From: Heteroruminococcus sp964369885
Lineage (GTDB): Bacteria; Bacillota; Clostridia; Oscillospirales; Ruminococcaceae
Direction: 5' to 3'
Assembly (NCBI GenBank): GCA_964369885.1
Contig: CAYJGQ010000072.1
Location: forward strand, 1 to 11,735
DNA length: 11,735 nt
Position 1 is the first letter of the stretch. Each line of letters opens with the position of its first letter. A program made the position numbers and the translations under genes. Positions 1 to 6,904 of this stretch are shown here, piece by piece. Below the pieces are notes generated by a model. The model had not been told where the DNA came from. It made no database searches and was given only the letters and a program-made list of their open reading frames with translations.

Positions 1-70
1 CGCCAAAACCGCAGGGTTTGGGGGCGTAGGGGCGGAGCGTGAGGCTGCCGCCTTGGCGGTGCCTATGATA

Positions 71-108
71 AGTGCCGCCCTCGGGGGGCGGCACTGTGTT
101 GTTTAAAC
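71..108 (+). terminator. Candidate rho-independent terminator (plus strand)
   Basis: A perfect 10-bp stem (AGTGCCGCCC at 71-80 pairing with GGGCGGCACT at 86-95, 5-nt loop) is followed on the plus strand by GTGTTGTTT. The T-tract is broken, so this is a moderate candidate. It would end a plus-strand gene lying left of the window; on the minus strand no T-run follows the stem. Confidence 0.4.
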
Positions 109-204
109 CTATCATTTATATTTTGGCTAAATCAGAAAGATATTTCACCCTCCGCAAAAGCCAGCCTACACCCCACGGCCACACAAAATCACCCCACTTC
201 ATCA

Positions 205-290
205 AACCTCACGGCGCCGCCTCCCCCGAGGGGGAGGAAAACACGACGAAGTCGTGTGGGTGGGGGGAGAGTTCCGCCGCGACCACGCGG
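205..290. repeat. Cluster of GC-rich hairpins, REP-like intergenic repeat candidate
   Basis: Three palindromes follow each other closely. They are CCTCCCCC/GGGGGAGG at 220-237, ACACGAC/GTCGTGT with loop GAA at 241-257, and CCGCG/CGCGG with a 4-nt loop at 277-290, preceded by the palindrome GGCGCC at 213-218. The composition is much richer in GC than the neighbouring genes. Such runs resemble multi-hairpin intergenic repeats seen in gut Clostridia, but I see only one copy here and cannot show that it is dispersed in the genome. Confidence 0.45.
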
Positions 291-298
291 CCGCCATA

Positions 299-336
299 GA
301 AAAGCCCCCGTCGCATATATGCGACGGGGGCTAAAA
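299..336 (-). terminator. Terminator of the rpsB-tsf operon
   Basis: Positions 303-332 form a perfect 30-nt palindrome whose stem begins AGCCCCCGTCGC. On the minus strand it is followed by TTTTC (complement of 299-303). It begins about 18 nt after the tsf stop codon and marks the end of the rpsB-tsf transcript. The T-run is short but the stem is very stable. Confidence 0.85.
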
Positions 337-350
337 GGTTAAACCTTCTC

Positions 351-1268
351 TTATTTCATCATGGAAGCAACTTCATCGGCGAAGTTATCTTCACGCTTCT
401 CAATGCCTTCGCCCTTTTCAAAGCGAACAAAGGATATGATGTCAATTTTGCCGCCAAGATCCTTAGCAACATTCTGTGCGTACTGCTGTACAGTCACATT
501 GCCATCCTTAACAAAAGCCTGCTCAAGTAGGCAGTTTTCCTTTAGGTACTTGCCAATTTTGCCCTCAACCATCTTCTCGATGATGTTCTGGGGCTTGCTC
601 TTGTTCTTCTCATCATTCTGAATTTGTGCAATCATGATTTCTTTTTCTTTTGCAATAATATCGGCAGGAACCTCGTCCGACTTGAGGTATGCAGGATTGA
701 TAGCTGCAATCTGCATAGCGATATCCTTAGCGCAGGCTACAAAATCTTCCTTGCCGCCAAGGTCGGTGTCAAACTTAACCATAACGCCGATACGTCCACC
801 GCCGTGTACGTAGGATACAAGGTCACCCTCGTAACGCACAAAACGGCGAATTTTGATGTTCTCGCCAATGGTGAGAACCTTCTCCTGCAAAGCAGCCGAT
901 ACAACCTCGCCGCCGGGGAGCTTGCAGGAAAGCAGAGCATCAACATCGGCAGGATTTTGGTCGATAACGGTCTGTGCACAGTCGTTAACAAAAGCGACAA
1001 AGTCGGCATTCTTGCCAACAAAGTCGGTCTCGGAGTTTACCTCAATAACAGCACCAATCTTCTTTGCGTCGTCAACAAGAGCTACAACAACGCCCTCAGC
1101 AGCAATGCGTCCTGCCTTCTTAGCCGAAGCAGCAAGACCCTTTTCACGCAGAATTTCTGCGGCCTTATCCATATCGCCGCCCGACTCGGTCAGCGCCTTT
1201 TTGCAGTCCATCATACCACAACCGCTGCGCTCACGCAGGGCCTGTACGTCCTTAGCAGTAAAAGCCAT
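351..1268 (-). CDS. tsf: Translation elongation factor Ts
   Basis: EF-Ts is the guanine nucleotide exchange factor that recycles EF-Tu-GDP to EF-Tu-GTP in the cytoplasm. The 305-residue product starts MAFTAKDVQALRERSG and carries the N-terminal UBA-like signature SGCGMMDCKKAL followed by the conserved core motif ETDFVGKN, where Gly replaces the more usual Ala. Length fits the long two-subdomain EF-Ts form. I place the start at 1268, not at an in-frame ATG 45 nt upstream, because AGGAGG (complement of 1277-1282) lies 8 nt before this ATG and the family begins here. It is the second gene of an operon with rpsB, 88 nt downstream of it. The usual later genes pyrH and frr do not follow; a terminator does. 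Confidence 0.97.
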   Translation of the reverse strand: MAFTAKDVQALRERSGCGMMDCKKALTESGGDMDKAAEILREKGLAASAKKAGRIAAEGVVVALVDDAKKIGAVIEVNSETDFVGKNADFVAFVNDCAQTVIDQNPADVDALLSCKLPGGEVVSAALQEKVLTIGENIKIRRFVRYEGDLVSYVHGGGRIGVMVKFDTDLGGKEDFVACAKDIAMQIAAINPAYLKSDEVPADIIAKEKEIMIAQIQNDEKNKSKPQNIIEKMVEGKIGKYLKENCLLEQAFVKDGNVTVQQYAQNVAKDLGGKIDIISFVRFEKGEGIEKREDNFADEVASMMK

Positions 1269-1314
1269 CTTGTTTTCCTCCTGTAACCTATGATAAATTA
1301 TTTTCTCATGCAAA

Positions 1315-1342
1315 GGTGCCCGGCGCAGAACCCCCGGACACC
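1315..1342 (-). promoter_or_regulatory. Intercistronic hairpin between rpsB and tsf
   Basis: In the minus-strand RNA, GGTGTCCGG pairs with CCGGGCACC over 9 bp, including one U-G wobble, around a 10-nt loop. The wobble would be a C-A mismatch on the other strand, which fits a structure acting in the minus-strand RNA. Only TTTG follows the stem, so it is a weak terminator at best. It could lower tsf expression relative to rpsB, or act as an mRNA processing or stability element; the role is inference. Confidence 0.5.
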
Positions 1343-1356
1343 CAATTGATTAAAAA

Positions 1357-2082
1357 TTACTCAGCAGCAGCTTCGGCCTCGGCCTCGGCAGCGCCCATCT
1401 GACCCTGTCTGCCTTCGATGATGGCGTTTGCCATGGTCGAAGCGATCAGCTTAACGGCACGGATAGCATCGTCGTTGCCGGGGATTACGTAATCAACCTC
1501 GTCGGGATCACAGTTGGTGTCAACAATAGCAACAACGGGGATACCAAGCTTACGAGCTTCGGCAACTGCAATCTTTTCCTTGCGGGGGTCAACTATAAAC
1601 AGAGCACCGGGAAGACGCTCCATGGTCTCAATACCGCCCAGGAACTTCTCAAGCTTCTCGATTTCGAGGTTAAGCTTAACAACTTCCTTCTTGGGTAGAC
1701 GCTCGAATGTGCCGTCCTGGCTCATTGTGCGGAGCTGCTGAAGACGGGATACACGACGACGGATGGTCTTGAAGTTGGTCATCATACCACCCAACCAACG
1801 TGCATTAACAAAGTTAGCGCCTGCACGCTCGGCCTCCTCCTTGATGGAGTCACTGGCCTGCTTCTTGGTGCCAACAAACAGAACATTGCCGCCCTCGGTG
1901 GCAACGTCACGAACAAACATGTAGGCTTCCTCAAGCTTCTTAACGGTCTTCTGAAGATCGATGATATAAATACCATTTCTCTCGGTGAAGATGTACTGGC
2001 CCATTTTAGGGTTCCAGCGACGGGTCTGGTGTCCGAAGTGAACACCTGCTTCCAACAATTGTTTCATAGATACTACGCCCAT
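1357..2082 (-). CDS. rpsB: 30S ribosomal protein S2
   Basis: S2 is a late-assembling protein of the small ribosomal subunit that binds between head and body and helps anchor S1-like factors. The 241-residue product has the family opening MKQLLEAGVHFGHQTRRWNPKM, the segment ARWLGGMMTNFKT near residue 95, and the DPRKE and VDTNCDPD motifs near residues 165 and 190. It ends in an Ala/Glu-rich tail (AAEAEAEAAAE), common and variable in S2. Start at 2082 is supported by AAGGAGGA (complement of 2091-2098) 8 nt upstream. It is first in the operon with tsf, the near-universal bacterial order. Confidence 0.98.
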   Translation of the reverse strand: MGVVSMKQLLEAGVHFGHQTRRWNPKMGQYIFTERNGIYIIDLQKTVKKLEEAYMFVRDVATEGGNVLFVGTKKQASDSIKEEAERAGANFVNARWLGGMMTNFKTIRRRVSRLQQLRTMSQDGTFERLPKKEVVKLNLEIEKLEKFLGGIETMERLPGALFIVDPRKEKIAVAEARKLGIPVVAIVDTNCDPDEVDYVIPGNDDAIRAVKLIASTMANAIIEGRQGQMGAAEAEAEAAAE

Positions 2083-2137
2083 TTGATAAATCCTCCTTAG
2101 GTTTTTTCCTCCGCCCCACGCATCTTAATAATCACCA

Positions 2138-2154
2138 GTCACACAGGGTGTGAC
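2138..2154 (-). promoter_or_regulatory. Hairpin in the rpsB 5' leader
   Basis: The predicted rpsB leader of about 110 nt contains a perfect 7-bp stem, GTCACAC/GTGTGAC, with a 3-nt loop. S2 is known in some bacteria to repress its own mRNA through leader structures. Whether this hairpin is such a site cannot be told from one sequence. Confidence 0.4.
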
Positions 2155-2197
2155 CACCGGGCAATCATTAATTGTAGGACGTGTGTTTTGCCGTATT

Positions 2198-2226
2198 AGT
2201 ATATCAGATTGCTTCGACCTTGGCAA
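2198..2226 (-). promoter_or_regulatory. Sigma-A-type promoter of rpsB-tsf
   Basis: On the minus strand, TTGCCA (complement of 2221-2226) and TATACT (complement of 2198-2203) are separated by exactly 17 nt. Both are one mismatch from consensus. The predicted start of transcription near 2191 leaves a leader of about 110 nt before rpsB. Confidence 0.75.
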
Positions 2227-2253
2227 GGCCTTTTATTCATTTTTTCAAATATT

Positions 2254-3876
2254 TTATGGTATCCTGTCAAATCCCCTTGTTCCAAGTCCATTTATGCCCT
2301 GTGCAATGTCGGCAAATACAGGTGCCGCCACACGACTTCCCGACTGCCCATCCTCACAAAATACAACAATAGACCACTCGGGATTGTTCTGTGGGTAAAA
2401 TCCTGCAAACCATGCATGAACAATCTCCTGTCCATCCTCGGTCACACCCGTTTGGGCTGACCCTGTCTTGCCACCTGCCCCCCAAAGCTCAGGGCGGGCC
2501 ATTGTAGCACTCCCCTCTCTCACGGCTAAAATCATCACCCGGCGTATAAGCTCTGCACTCTCCTCGCTCATCACCCTTTGATCTGCATAGCCCTCCTCTA
2601 TTGTAGCAAGCTGTTGTCCATCTTTGGTGGTGCCCACTACAAGCTGTGGAAAAACCATTTGGCCACCGTTTGCTATGGCCGATATCATTGTGGCTATTTG
2701 CAGTGGAGTAGCGCTGAGCTTGCCCTGCCCAAACGAAAAATTTGCAAGCTCTCCGCTTGTAAGCTCCTGCACCGAGGTTAGGGTACCGGCCGATCCCACA
2801 AGGCCATCTGCCAAGGTAACACTGCGGCCAAAACCAAGCTGCTTTGCCATGTTGTGCAGATGCTGAGTATCCATTTCACGGGTAAGATTTATAAAATATG
2901 AATTGCAGGACTGTGCCACGGCCTCATGCATGTCTATATTTCCATGGCCGGTGCGGTTGTTACACCAAAATGTGTGCCCGTCCACCTCAACATACCCCTC
3001 ACACTCATAGCTTGTTTGGGCAGGTATTCCCTGCTCCAGTGCCGAGGCCGCTACCACCAGCTTAAATGTAGAACCAACACTATAAGGCACAAGGGCCCTA
3101 TTAAGCATTGGGGAGTCTTTATTTTCAAGGGATGAGGCCACATCGCCGGGGTCATAGGTCGGCAAACTTACCATGGCCTTAATCTCGCCACTATGAATAT
3201 CCATAACAACGACTGCACCCTTTTGCACCTCATTTTGTAGCAGTGCCTGCTCGGCAATGCGCTGTATTTCACTGTTTATGCTCAGCACCACACCGCCCTT
3301 TGGCATTTCTGCCTCCTGCCCCTCCACCTCACCAACCGAAAGCGCCCTACCTGCGGCATCCACCTGACAGCTCACGCTAATCTCACCGCCGCAGTCCTGC
3401 AGTAGTTGGTCGTAGGCCGCCTCAATGCCAACCACACCTTGCCCACTGCTCTTTTCGGTGTACCCCACCACATGTACCGCTAACTGCTCGGCACTGTACC
3501 GTTGGGCCAGCTCAAATTGCCACACCCCCACCCCCGACACAAGCTCATTAGTGGGGCTATATAAGAACGGTTTGCCCTGCTGTAGCATGGCCAGTACATT
3601 CTCTCGTTCCTGTGCTATTAGTTGTGGCAGCAGGTGAGAGGCGGTGTCGGGACCCGGTACCACCGCCATCAGGCTCTGGCTATCCTGCCCCACCATGGGG
3701 CTAAAATTACAGTCGTATATTATGCCACGGGTCTTGGCCACCTCAAGTGTGTAGGTGCTTTGATTTATCGAAGTACTGGCCAACAGTTCCCCTCTTGATA
3801 ACTCGTAAAGCCTCAGCACAAGGCTTGTAAGCAGTACAAAGCAGGTGCCGTATATGATAATTGCACGTCGTCCCAC
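2254..3876 (-). CDS. Class B penicillin-binding protein (peptidoglycan D,D-transpeptidase)
   Basis: It is a membrane-anchored transpeptidase that cross-links peptidoglycan stem peptides outside the cell; family relatives include PBP2/FtsI and SpoVD. From the GTG start the protein has 540 residues: one membrane anchor at about 5-24, a dimerisation/pedestal region to about 210, then the transpeptidase domain with active-site STFK (269-272), SCN (323-325) and KTG (470-472). There is no PASTA domain. The start is uncertain. An ATG at 3891 has no Shine-Dalgarno site, only AT-rich sequence before it, whereas GTG at 3876 has GGGGGGA 6 nt upstream; I prefer GTG. It follows the YwaF-like gene by about 70 nt with no clear promoter, so cotranscription is likely. 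Which PBP role (elongation, division or spore) it serves cannot be decided here. Confidence 0.9.
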   Translation of the reverse strand: MGRRAIIIYGTCFVLLTSLVLRLYELSRGELLASTSINQSTYTLEVAKTRGIIYDCNFSPMVGQDSQSLMAVVPGPDTASHLLPQLIAQERENVLAMLQQGKPFLYSPTNELVSGVGVWQFELAQRYSAEQLAVHVVGYTEKSSGQGVVGIEAAYDQLLQDCGGEISVSCQVDAAGRALSVGEVEGQEAEMPKGGVVLSINSEIQRIAEQALLQNEVQKGAVVVMDIHSGEIKAMVSLPTYDPGDVASSLENKDSPMLNRALVPYSVGSTFKLVVAASALEQGIPAQTSYECEGYVEVDGHTFWCNNRTGHGNIDMHEAVAQSCNSYFINLTREMDTQHLHNMAKQLGFGRSVTLADGLVGSAGTLTSVQELTSGELANFSFGQGKLSATPLQIATMISAIANGGQMVFPQLVVGTTKDGQQLATIEEGYADQRVMSEESAELIRRVMILAVREGSATMARPELWGAGGKTGSAQTGVTEDGQEIVHAWFAGFYPQNNPEWSIVVFCEDGQSGSRVAAPVFADIAQGINGLGTRGFDRIP

Positions 3877-3945
3877 CGCTGATCCCCCCATAAAAATACT
3901 ATATATGAGAGAGTGTGGGGCATTTGGGGCAAAACATACACTGTG

Positions 3946-4695
3946 CTACCCAGAAAAATTCGCCATATCCCCCCGAAGCTTATCTGCAAATTTCCCTCTA
4001 CACAAAACAAGTTTCCGTATTTGCAGTACAAGGGCTGTCAGTATCGCAAAGGCCCCTACGCTTATAATATACGACAATAGGGCATAAAGCCAGTCGGCCA
4101 TATCGTGCCAAAAGGGTCGCAGTTCCTGATAAAAGTAGTTACCGCCCGTAAGGGCATTTGCCACAAGGGCGGTGGGTAGATATACAGTAAAGGCCACTGC
4201 CCCTCTGAAAAAGCCTTTCCAACTTGGGAACCATCCATAGGCAAAGACCGCAAATATTGGTATTAGCACGGTTATTATATGGTTTATCATGTAGGAAAGG
4301 CCGCTTATATGCCCAAAGTTATAGACCGACAGGGGATAAAACAGCGATATTAATGCGTAAACGCTAAAGTAGCAAATAACATCCATCAAGGCTTTACTTT
4401 TTGTGATTAAAAATATTATGGTAAGCAGGGTGGCCACACGGCAAAGATGAAGTGGCAACCCCTCTGAGAGAAAATTGGGTGTACAAAATGCATACCAACC
4501 GTAGAGAAGAAAAATTTGCTGAAATGCTATAACACCCAAAAACATCTTACTAATCATTTGTGCGTTTTTGCGTATAACATTTTTACTGCGAATAAATAGA
4601 AATACAGCCACAAAACAAAAAGCTAAATAGGTGATATGGGCAGTGCCCAGTACCTTTACAAAGGGGGCATCGGGCGACCAAAAGTCATGCAACAT
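3946..4695 (-). CDS. YwaF/TIGR02206-family integral membrane protein, function unknown
   Basis: The 249-residue protein is almost entirely hydrophobic, with roughly six or seven membrane segments, and has no signal peptide or catalytic domain I recognise. It resembles the TIGR02206 (YwaF-like) family by its motifs LPLHLCR at 80-86, the conserved His in MINHI at about 139, and TGGNY at 183-187. Start choice: a TTG at 4710 is in frame, but GGAGGT (complement of 4703-4708) lies 7 nt before the ATG at 4695, and the TTG overlaps that site, so the ATG is preferred. It has its own candidate promoter, and the PBP gene follows it. No function is established for the family that I can name with confidence. 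Confidence 0.82.
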   Translation of the reverse strand: MLHDFWSPDAPFVKVLGTAHITYLAFCFVAVFLFIRSKNVIRKNAQMISKMFLGVIAFQQIFLLYGWYAFCTPNFLSEGLPLHLCRVATLLTIIFLITKSKALMDVICYFSVYALISLFYPLSVYNFGHISGLSYMINHIITVLIPIFAVFAYGWFPSWKGFFRGAVAFTVYLPTALVANALTGGNYFYQELRPFWHDMADWLYALLSYIISVGAFAILTALVLQIRKLVLCRGKFADKLRGDMANFSG

Positions 4696-4731
4696 GATCT
4701 TTACCTCCAAAATTCGAGTTGATTCGAAAGA

Positions 4732-4760
4732 ATATTATCACAAATGGCCAAGCTATACAA
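4732..4760 (-). promoter_or_regulatory. Candidate promoter of the YwaF-like gene
   Basis: On the minus strand TTGTAT (complement of 4755-4760) and TAATAT (complement of 4732-4737) are 17 nt apart. The start of transcription would be near 4725. Two ATTCGA copies on the plus strand (4712-4717 and 4722-4727), exactly 10 bp apart, lie around that start and could be an operator. Confidence 0.5.
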
Positions 4761-4770
4761 GTTGGTTTAT

Positions 4771-4844
4771 ATAAAAAATTTGTACAGAGAAAGGCCCCAT
4801 TTGGTGTTGGATTGTAAAATCATCCTACATCAAAGGGGGCCTTT
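4771..4844 (-). terminator. Long hairpin terminator at the end of the transporter operon
   Basis: Positions 4790-4844 form one symmetrical imperfect hairpin. The outer stem is AAAGGCCCC with GGGGCCTTT plus three more pairs after a mismatch. The inner stem is 10 nt (4803-4812 with 4822-4831) with one mismatch and one wobble, and the loop is 9 nt. On the minus strand a T-run (complement of 4773-4778) begins about 11 nt after the stem. It lies 34 nt past the stop of the last permease gene. The delayed T-run makes it less canonical. Confidence 0.6.
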
Positions 4845-4877
4845 TAGCTACATTATTTTGTCAGGATAGCTTCATTT

Positions 4878-5780
4878 TTACTTAAAGTTTTTATCTCGCT
4901 TAATTCTGCTGCTGAATATGGCAAGGGTGATGATTGTTACAATGTAGGGCACCGCCATGGTCAGCTGGCTTGCAATGGTGTTTTGAAGTGCCACACCCAA
5001 CGCCTGTGCAAAGCCGAAGAAAAGACTTGAGGCTATAATTACAAGTGGGTGGTTTTGTCCCATGCTGGCGGCGGCCATGGCTATAAATCCACGGCCCGAG
5101 GTCATATTTTCGGTAAAGAGGGTAACCTGACCCATTGCAAGTACCGTGCCACCAAATCCACACAGTGCGCCCGACATTACAACGGTTAGCATCTGGGTGC
5201 GTGTGGCCTTTATACCAAGACTTTCGGTGGCCTCTTTATTTATGCCAATAGATAGCATTCTAAAGCCTGATACGGTACGAAATAGGTAGAAAAATACCAA
5301 AACTGCAATTATGTAGGAAAGGTAATCGATGATTGTAAGATTTCCAAATACCGTGCCAATAAAGGGTATGTCCTCAATTATTGGTATGCTTACCTTGCTC
5401 ATGGAGATTAGGCTTGGATCGGAAAAATTACCCCTAACCCCAAACATGGTATACATCATAAGACTTGTGGCGGCACCCACCAGTAGATTAATCGAGGTAC
5501 CTATTACCATATCGGCCGCTTTGTACTTAACCTGTAGAACTGCGACAATTAGCCCCACCAGCGCACCGGCGGCAATGCCTGCCATGGTTGCCAGAAAGAT
5601 GTTCTGGGTGTGGTAGTTTACGGCTATGGAGGTAAAGCTGGCAATTAGAAGTTGGCCCTCAAGGGCAATGTTAAATACCCCAACGCGTGAGCACAGGGCG
5701 CTGGCAATGGCGGCAAACAAAACAGGGGTGGTGGAACGAATGGTCGAATTGATTACAACTGCAATATATTCAGCATTCAT
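4878..5780 (-). CDS. ABC transporter permease, BmpA/Nup-type nucleoside uptake system (second permease)
   Basis: One of two inner-membrane channel subunits of a nucleoside-type importer, resembling NupQ/YufQ of the Bacillus NupNOPQ system. The 300-residue protein is hydrophobic throughout, with about eight to ten membrane segments. It has the family motif GVFNIALEGQLL at about 34-45, matching the GxxNIGLEGxM signature of this branched-chain/nucleoside permease superfamily. It ends in a short basic tail. Its ATG overlaps the stop codon of the preceding permease gene by one base (TAATG), and AGGAGG lies just upstream inside that gene, so the two are translationally coupled. It is the last gene of the operon. 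Confidence 0.93.
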   Translation of the reverse strand: MNAEYIAVVINSTIRSTTPVLFAAIASALCSRVGVFNIALEGQLLIASFTSIAVNYHTQNIFLATMAGIAAGALVGLIVAVLQVKYKAADMVIGTSINLLVGAATSLMMYTMFGVRGNFSDPSLISMSKVSIPIIEDIPFIGTVFGNLTIIDYLSYIIAVLVFFYLFRTVSGFRMLSIGINKEATESLGIKATRTQMLTVVMSGALCGFGGTVLAMGQVTLFTENMTSGRGFIAMAAASMGQNHPLVIIASSLFFGFAQALGVALQNTIASQLTMAVPYIVTIITLAIFSSRIKRDKNFK

Positions 5781-6904
5781 TACTTGTTACCTCCTTGTGC
5801 CGATTGGGCCGACTCCGCAGTGCCCTTATCCGCTTTTTTCTTTTTAACAAACTTTATCACAAGTTTTACCGATACAAACAGGGTGATACAGCACTGTATT
5901 ATGGTGGCCATTTCAATGGGGATGTCGGCTGTTCGTTGTATTGACTGTCCGCCAACCTGAAGCCCTGCAAGGAAAATTGCCGCAAAGAACATGCCAACCG
6001 GGTGAAGGTCTGCAATTAGCGCCGCCATAAGGCCTGTCCACGCATAGCTTGGAGAGCTTAGCATGGCGTCGATATAGCGGTATTTGATGCCAAATATATC
6101 GCCGGTACCTGCAAGGGCTGCAATGCCACCGCTTAGGAACATGGTGATAAGCAGGGTTTTTACACCCTTAATGCCGCCATACTCTGCAAAGTATGGATTC
6201 AGTCCACCCATGCGTGACTCATAGCCCAGCACGGTTCTTTTGGAATACAGCAAAAATGCTATTGTGATGAATATGGCCAGTACAAAGGAAACATTTATGC
6301 TTGCCATTTTATCAAATTTTAGAAAGTGCATACCCTCGGGGATTAGTATGGTTTGAAGTGCAAGGCCGTCGCCCGATTGATCCTGCAAAGGGTGGGATAC
6401 AAAGTATGAGGTTATGTTGTTGGCCACATAGTTTAGCATTAGGGTACAAATAACCATGGAAACGCCGAATTTGTAGTAAAGATAGGAGGCGATTGTGGCA
6501 TATAGGCCACCTGCAATAACACCAAGCGCCAGAGAAAGCGGAAGTATTATAAAGGCGGGGCCGGGTATGTATATGGCCGACACTGCGCTGACAAAGCCGC
6601 CCACAACCATCTGCCCCTCAACACCTATGTTGATGTAGCCCGCACGCCAGGCCATGGCCGTTGCCATGGCGCATATAATAATGGGTGTGGCACGGCTTAG
6701 GGTTTGCAGAAGGTAATAGGAAGAGAAAAATGATTTTTCAAACATTTCACCGTAAACCACCACGGGGCTTTCCCCCATGGCCAGTATTACTATTGCGCCC
6801 ACTACAAGACCAAAAGCAATGGCCAAAAAGGGCTGCTTTAGGGCAGAAAGCCCACTCATAAGTTTATTTGTAAAGGATAAAGATTGCGCCTTATTATTAG
6901 TCAT
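5780..6904 (-). CDS. ABC transporter permease, BmpA/Nup-type nucleoside uptake system (first permease)
   Basis: Partner channel subunit of the nucleoside-type importer, resembling NupP/YufP. The 374-residue protein has a hydrophilic N-terminus of about 25 residues, a first membrane segment near 27-43, the signature AGYINIGVEGQM at 88-99, and further membrane segments. A loop near 245-275 is rich in Gly and Ala (SGGIAALAGTGDIFG). The C-terminus is a Lys-rich, then Ala/Ser-rich tail likely in the cytoplasm. Its start overlaps the end of the ATPase gene by 8 nt. GGGGGGA 7 nt upstream of the ATG serves as Shine-Dalgarno site, a G-only variant also seen before the PBP gene. Confidence 0.93.
   Translation of the reverse strand: MTNNKAQSLSFTNKLMSGLSALKQPFLAIAFGLVVGAIVILAMGESPVVVYGEMFEKSFFSSYYLLQTLSRATPIIICAMATAMAWRAGYINIGVEGQMVVGGFVSAVSAIYIPGPAFIILPLSLALGVIAGGLYATIASYLYYKFGVSMVICTLMLNYVANNITSYFVSHPLQDQSGDGLALQTILIPEGMHFLKFDKMASINVSFVLAIFITIAFLLYSKRTVLGYESRMGGLNPYFAEYGGIKGVKTLLITMFLSGGIAALAGTGDIFGIKYRYIDAMLSSPSYAWTGLMAALIADLHPVGMFFAAIFLAGLQVGGQSIQRTADIPIEMATIIQCCITLFVSVKLVIKFVKKKKADKGTAESAQSAQGGNK

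Larger units (their letters stand above)
1..298. other. Non-coding, hairpin-rich region downstream of tsf
   Basis: I see no convincing gene here. The region holds several GC-rich inverted repeats: a bulged stem at about 3-22, CCGCC/GGCGG at 48-59, a 10-bp stem at 71-95, and a run of three hairpins at 220-290 (described separately). A plus-strand reading frame at 72-299 is open, but it runs straight through these palindromes, lacks a ribosome binding site and encodes a low-complexity Pro/Gly/Ser-rich peptide, so I treat it as spurious. Between about 100 and 205 the sequence is unstructured and ends in a C-rich tract. Confidence 0.6.

Noticed and set aside
72..299. Plus-strand open frame of 75 codons
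   Set aside because: It runs through the stacked hairpins, has no ribosome binding site and encodes a compositionally odd peptide with no domain.
624..1286. Plus-strand open frame of 220 codons opposite tsf
   Set aside because: It lies antisense to a certain EF-Ts gene; its frame is open only because of the codon use of tsf.
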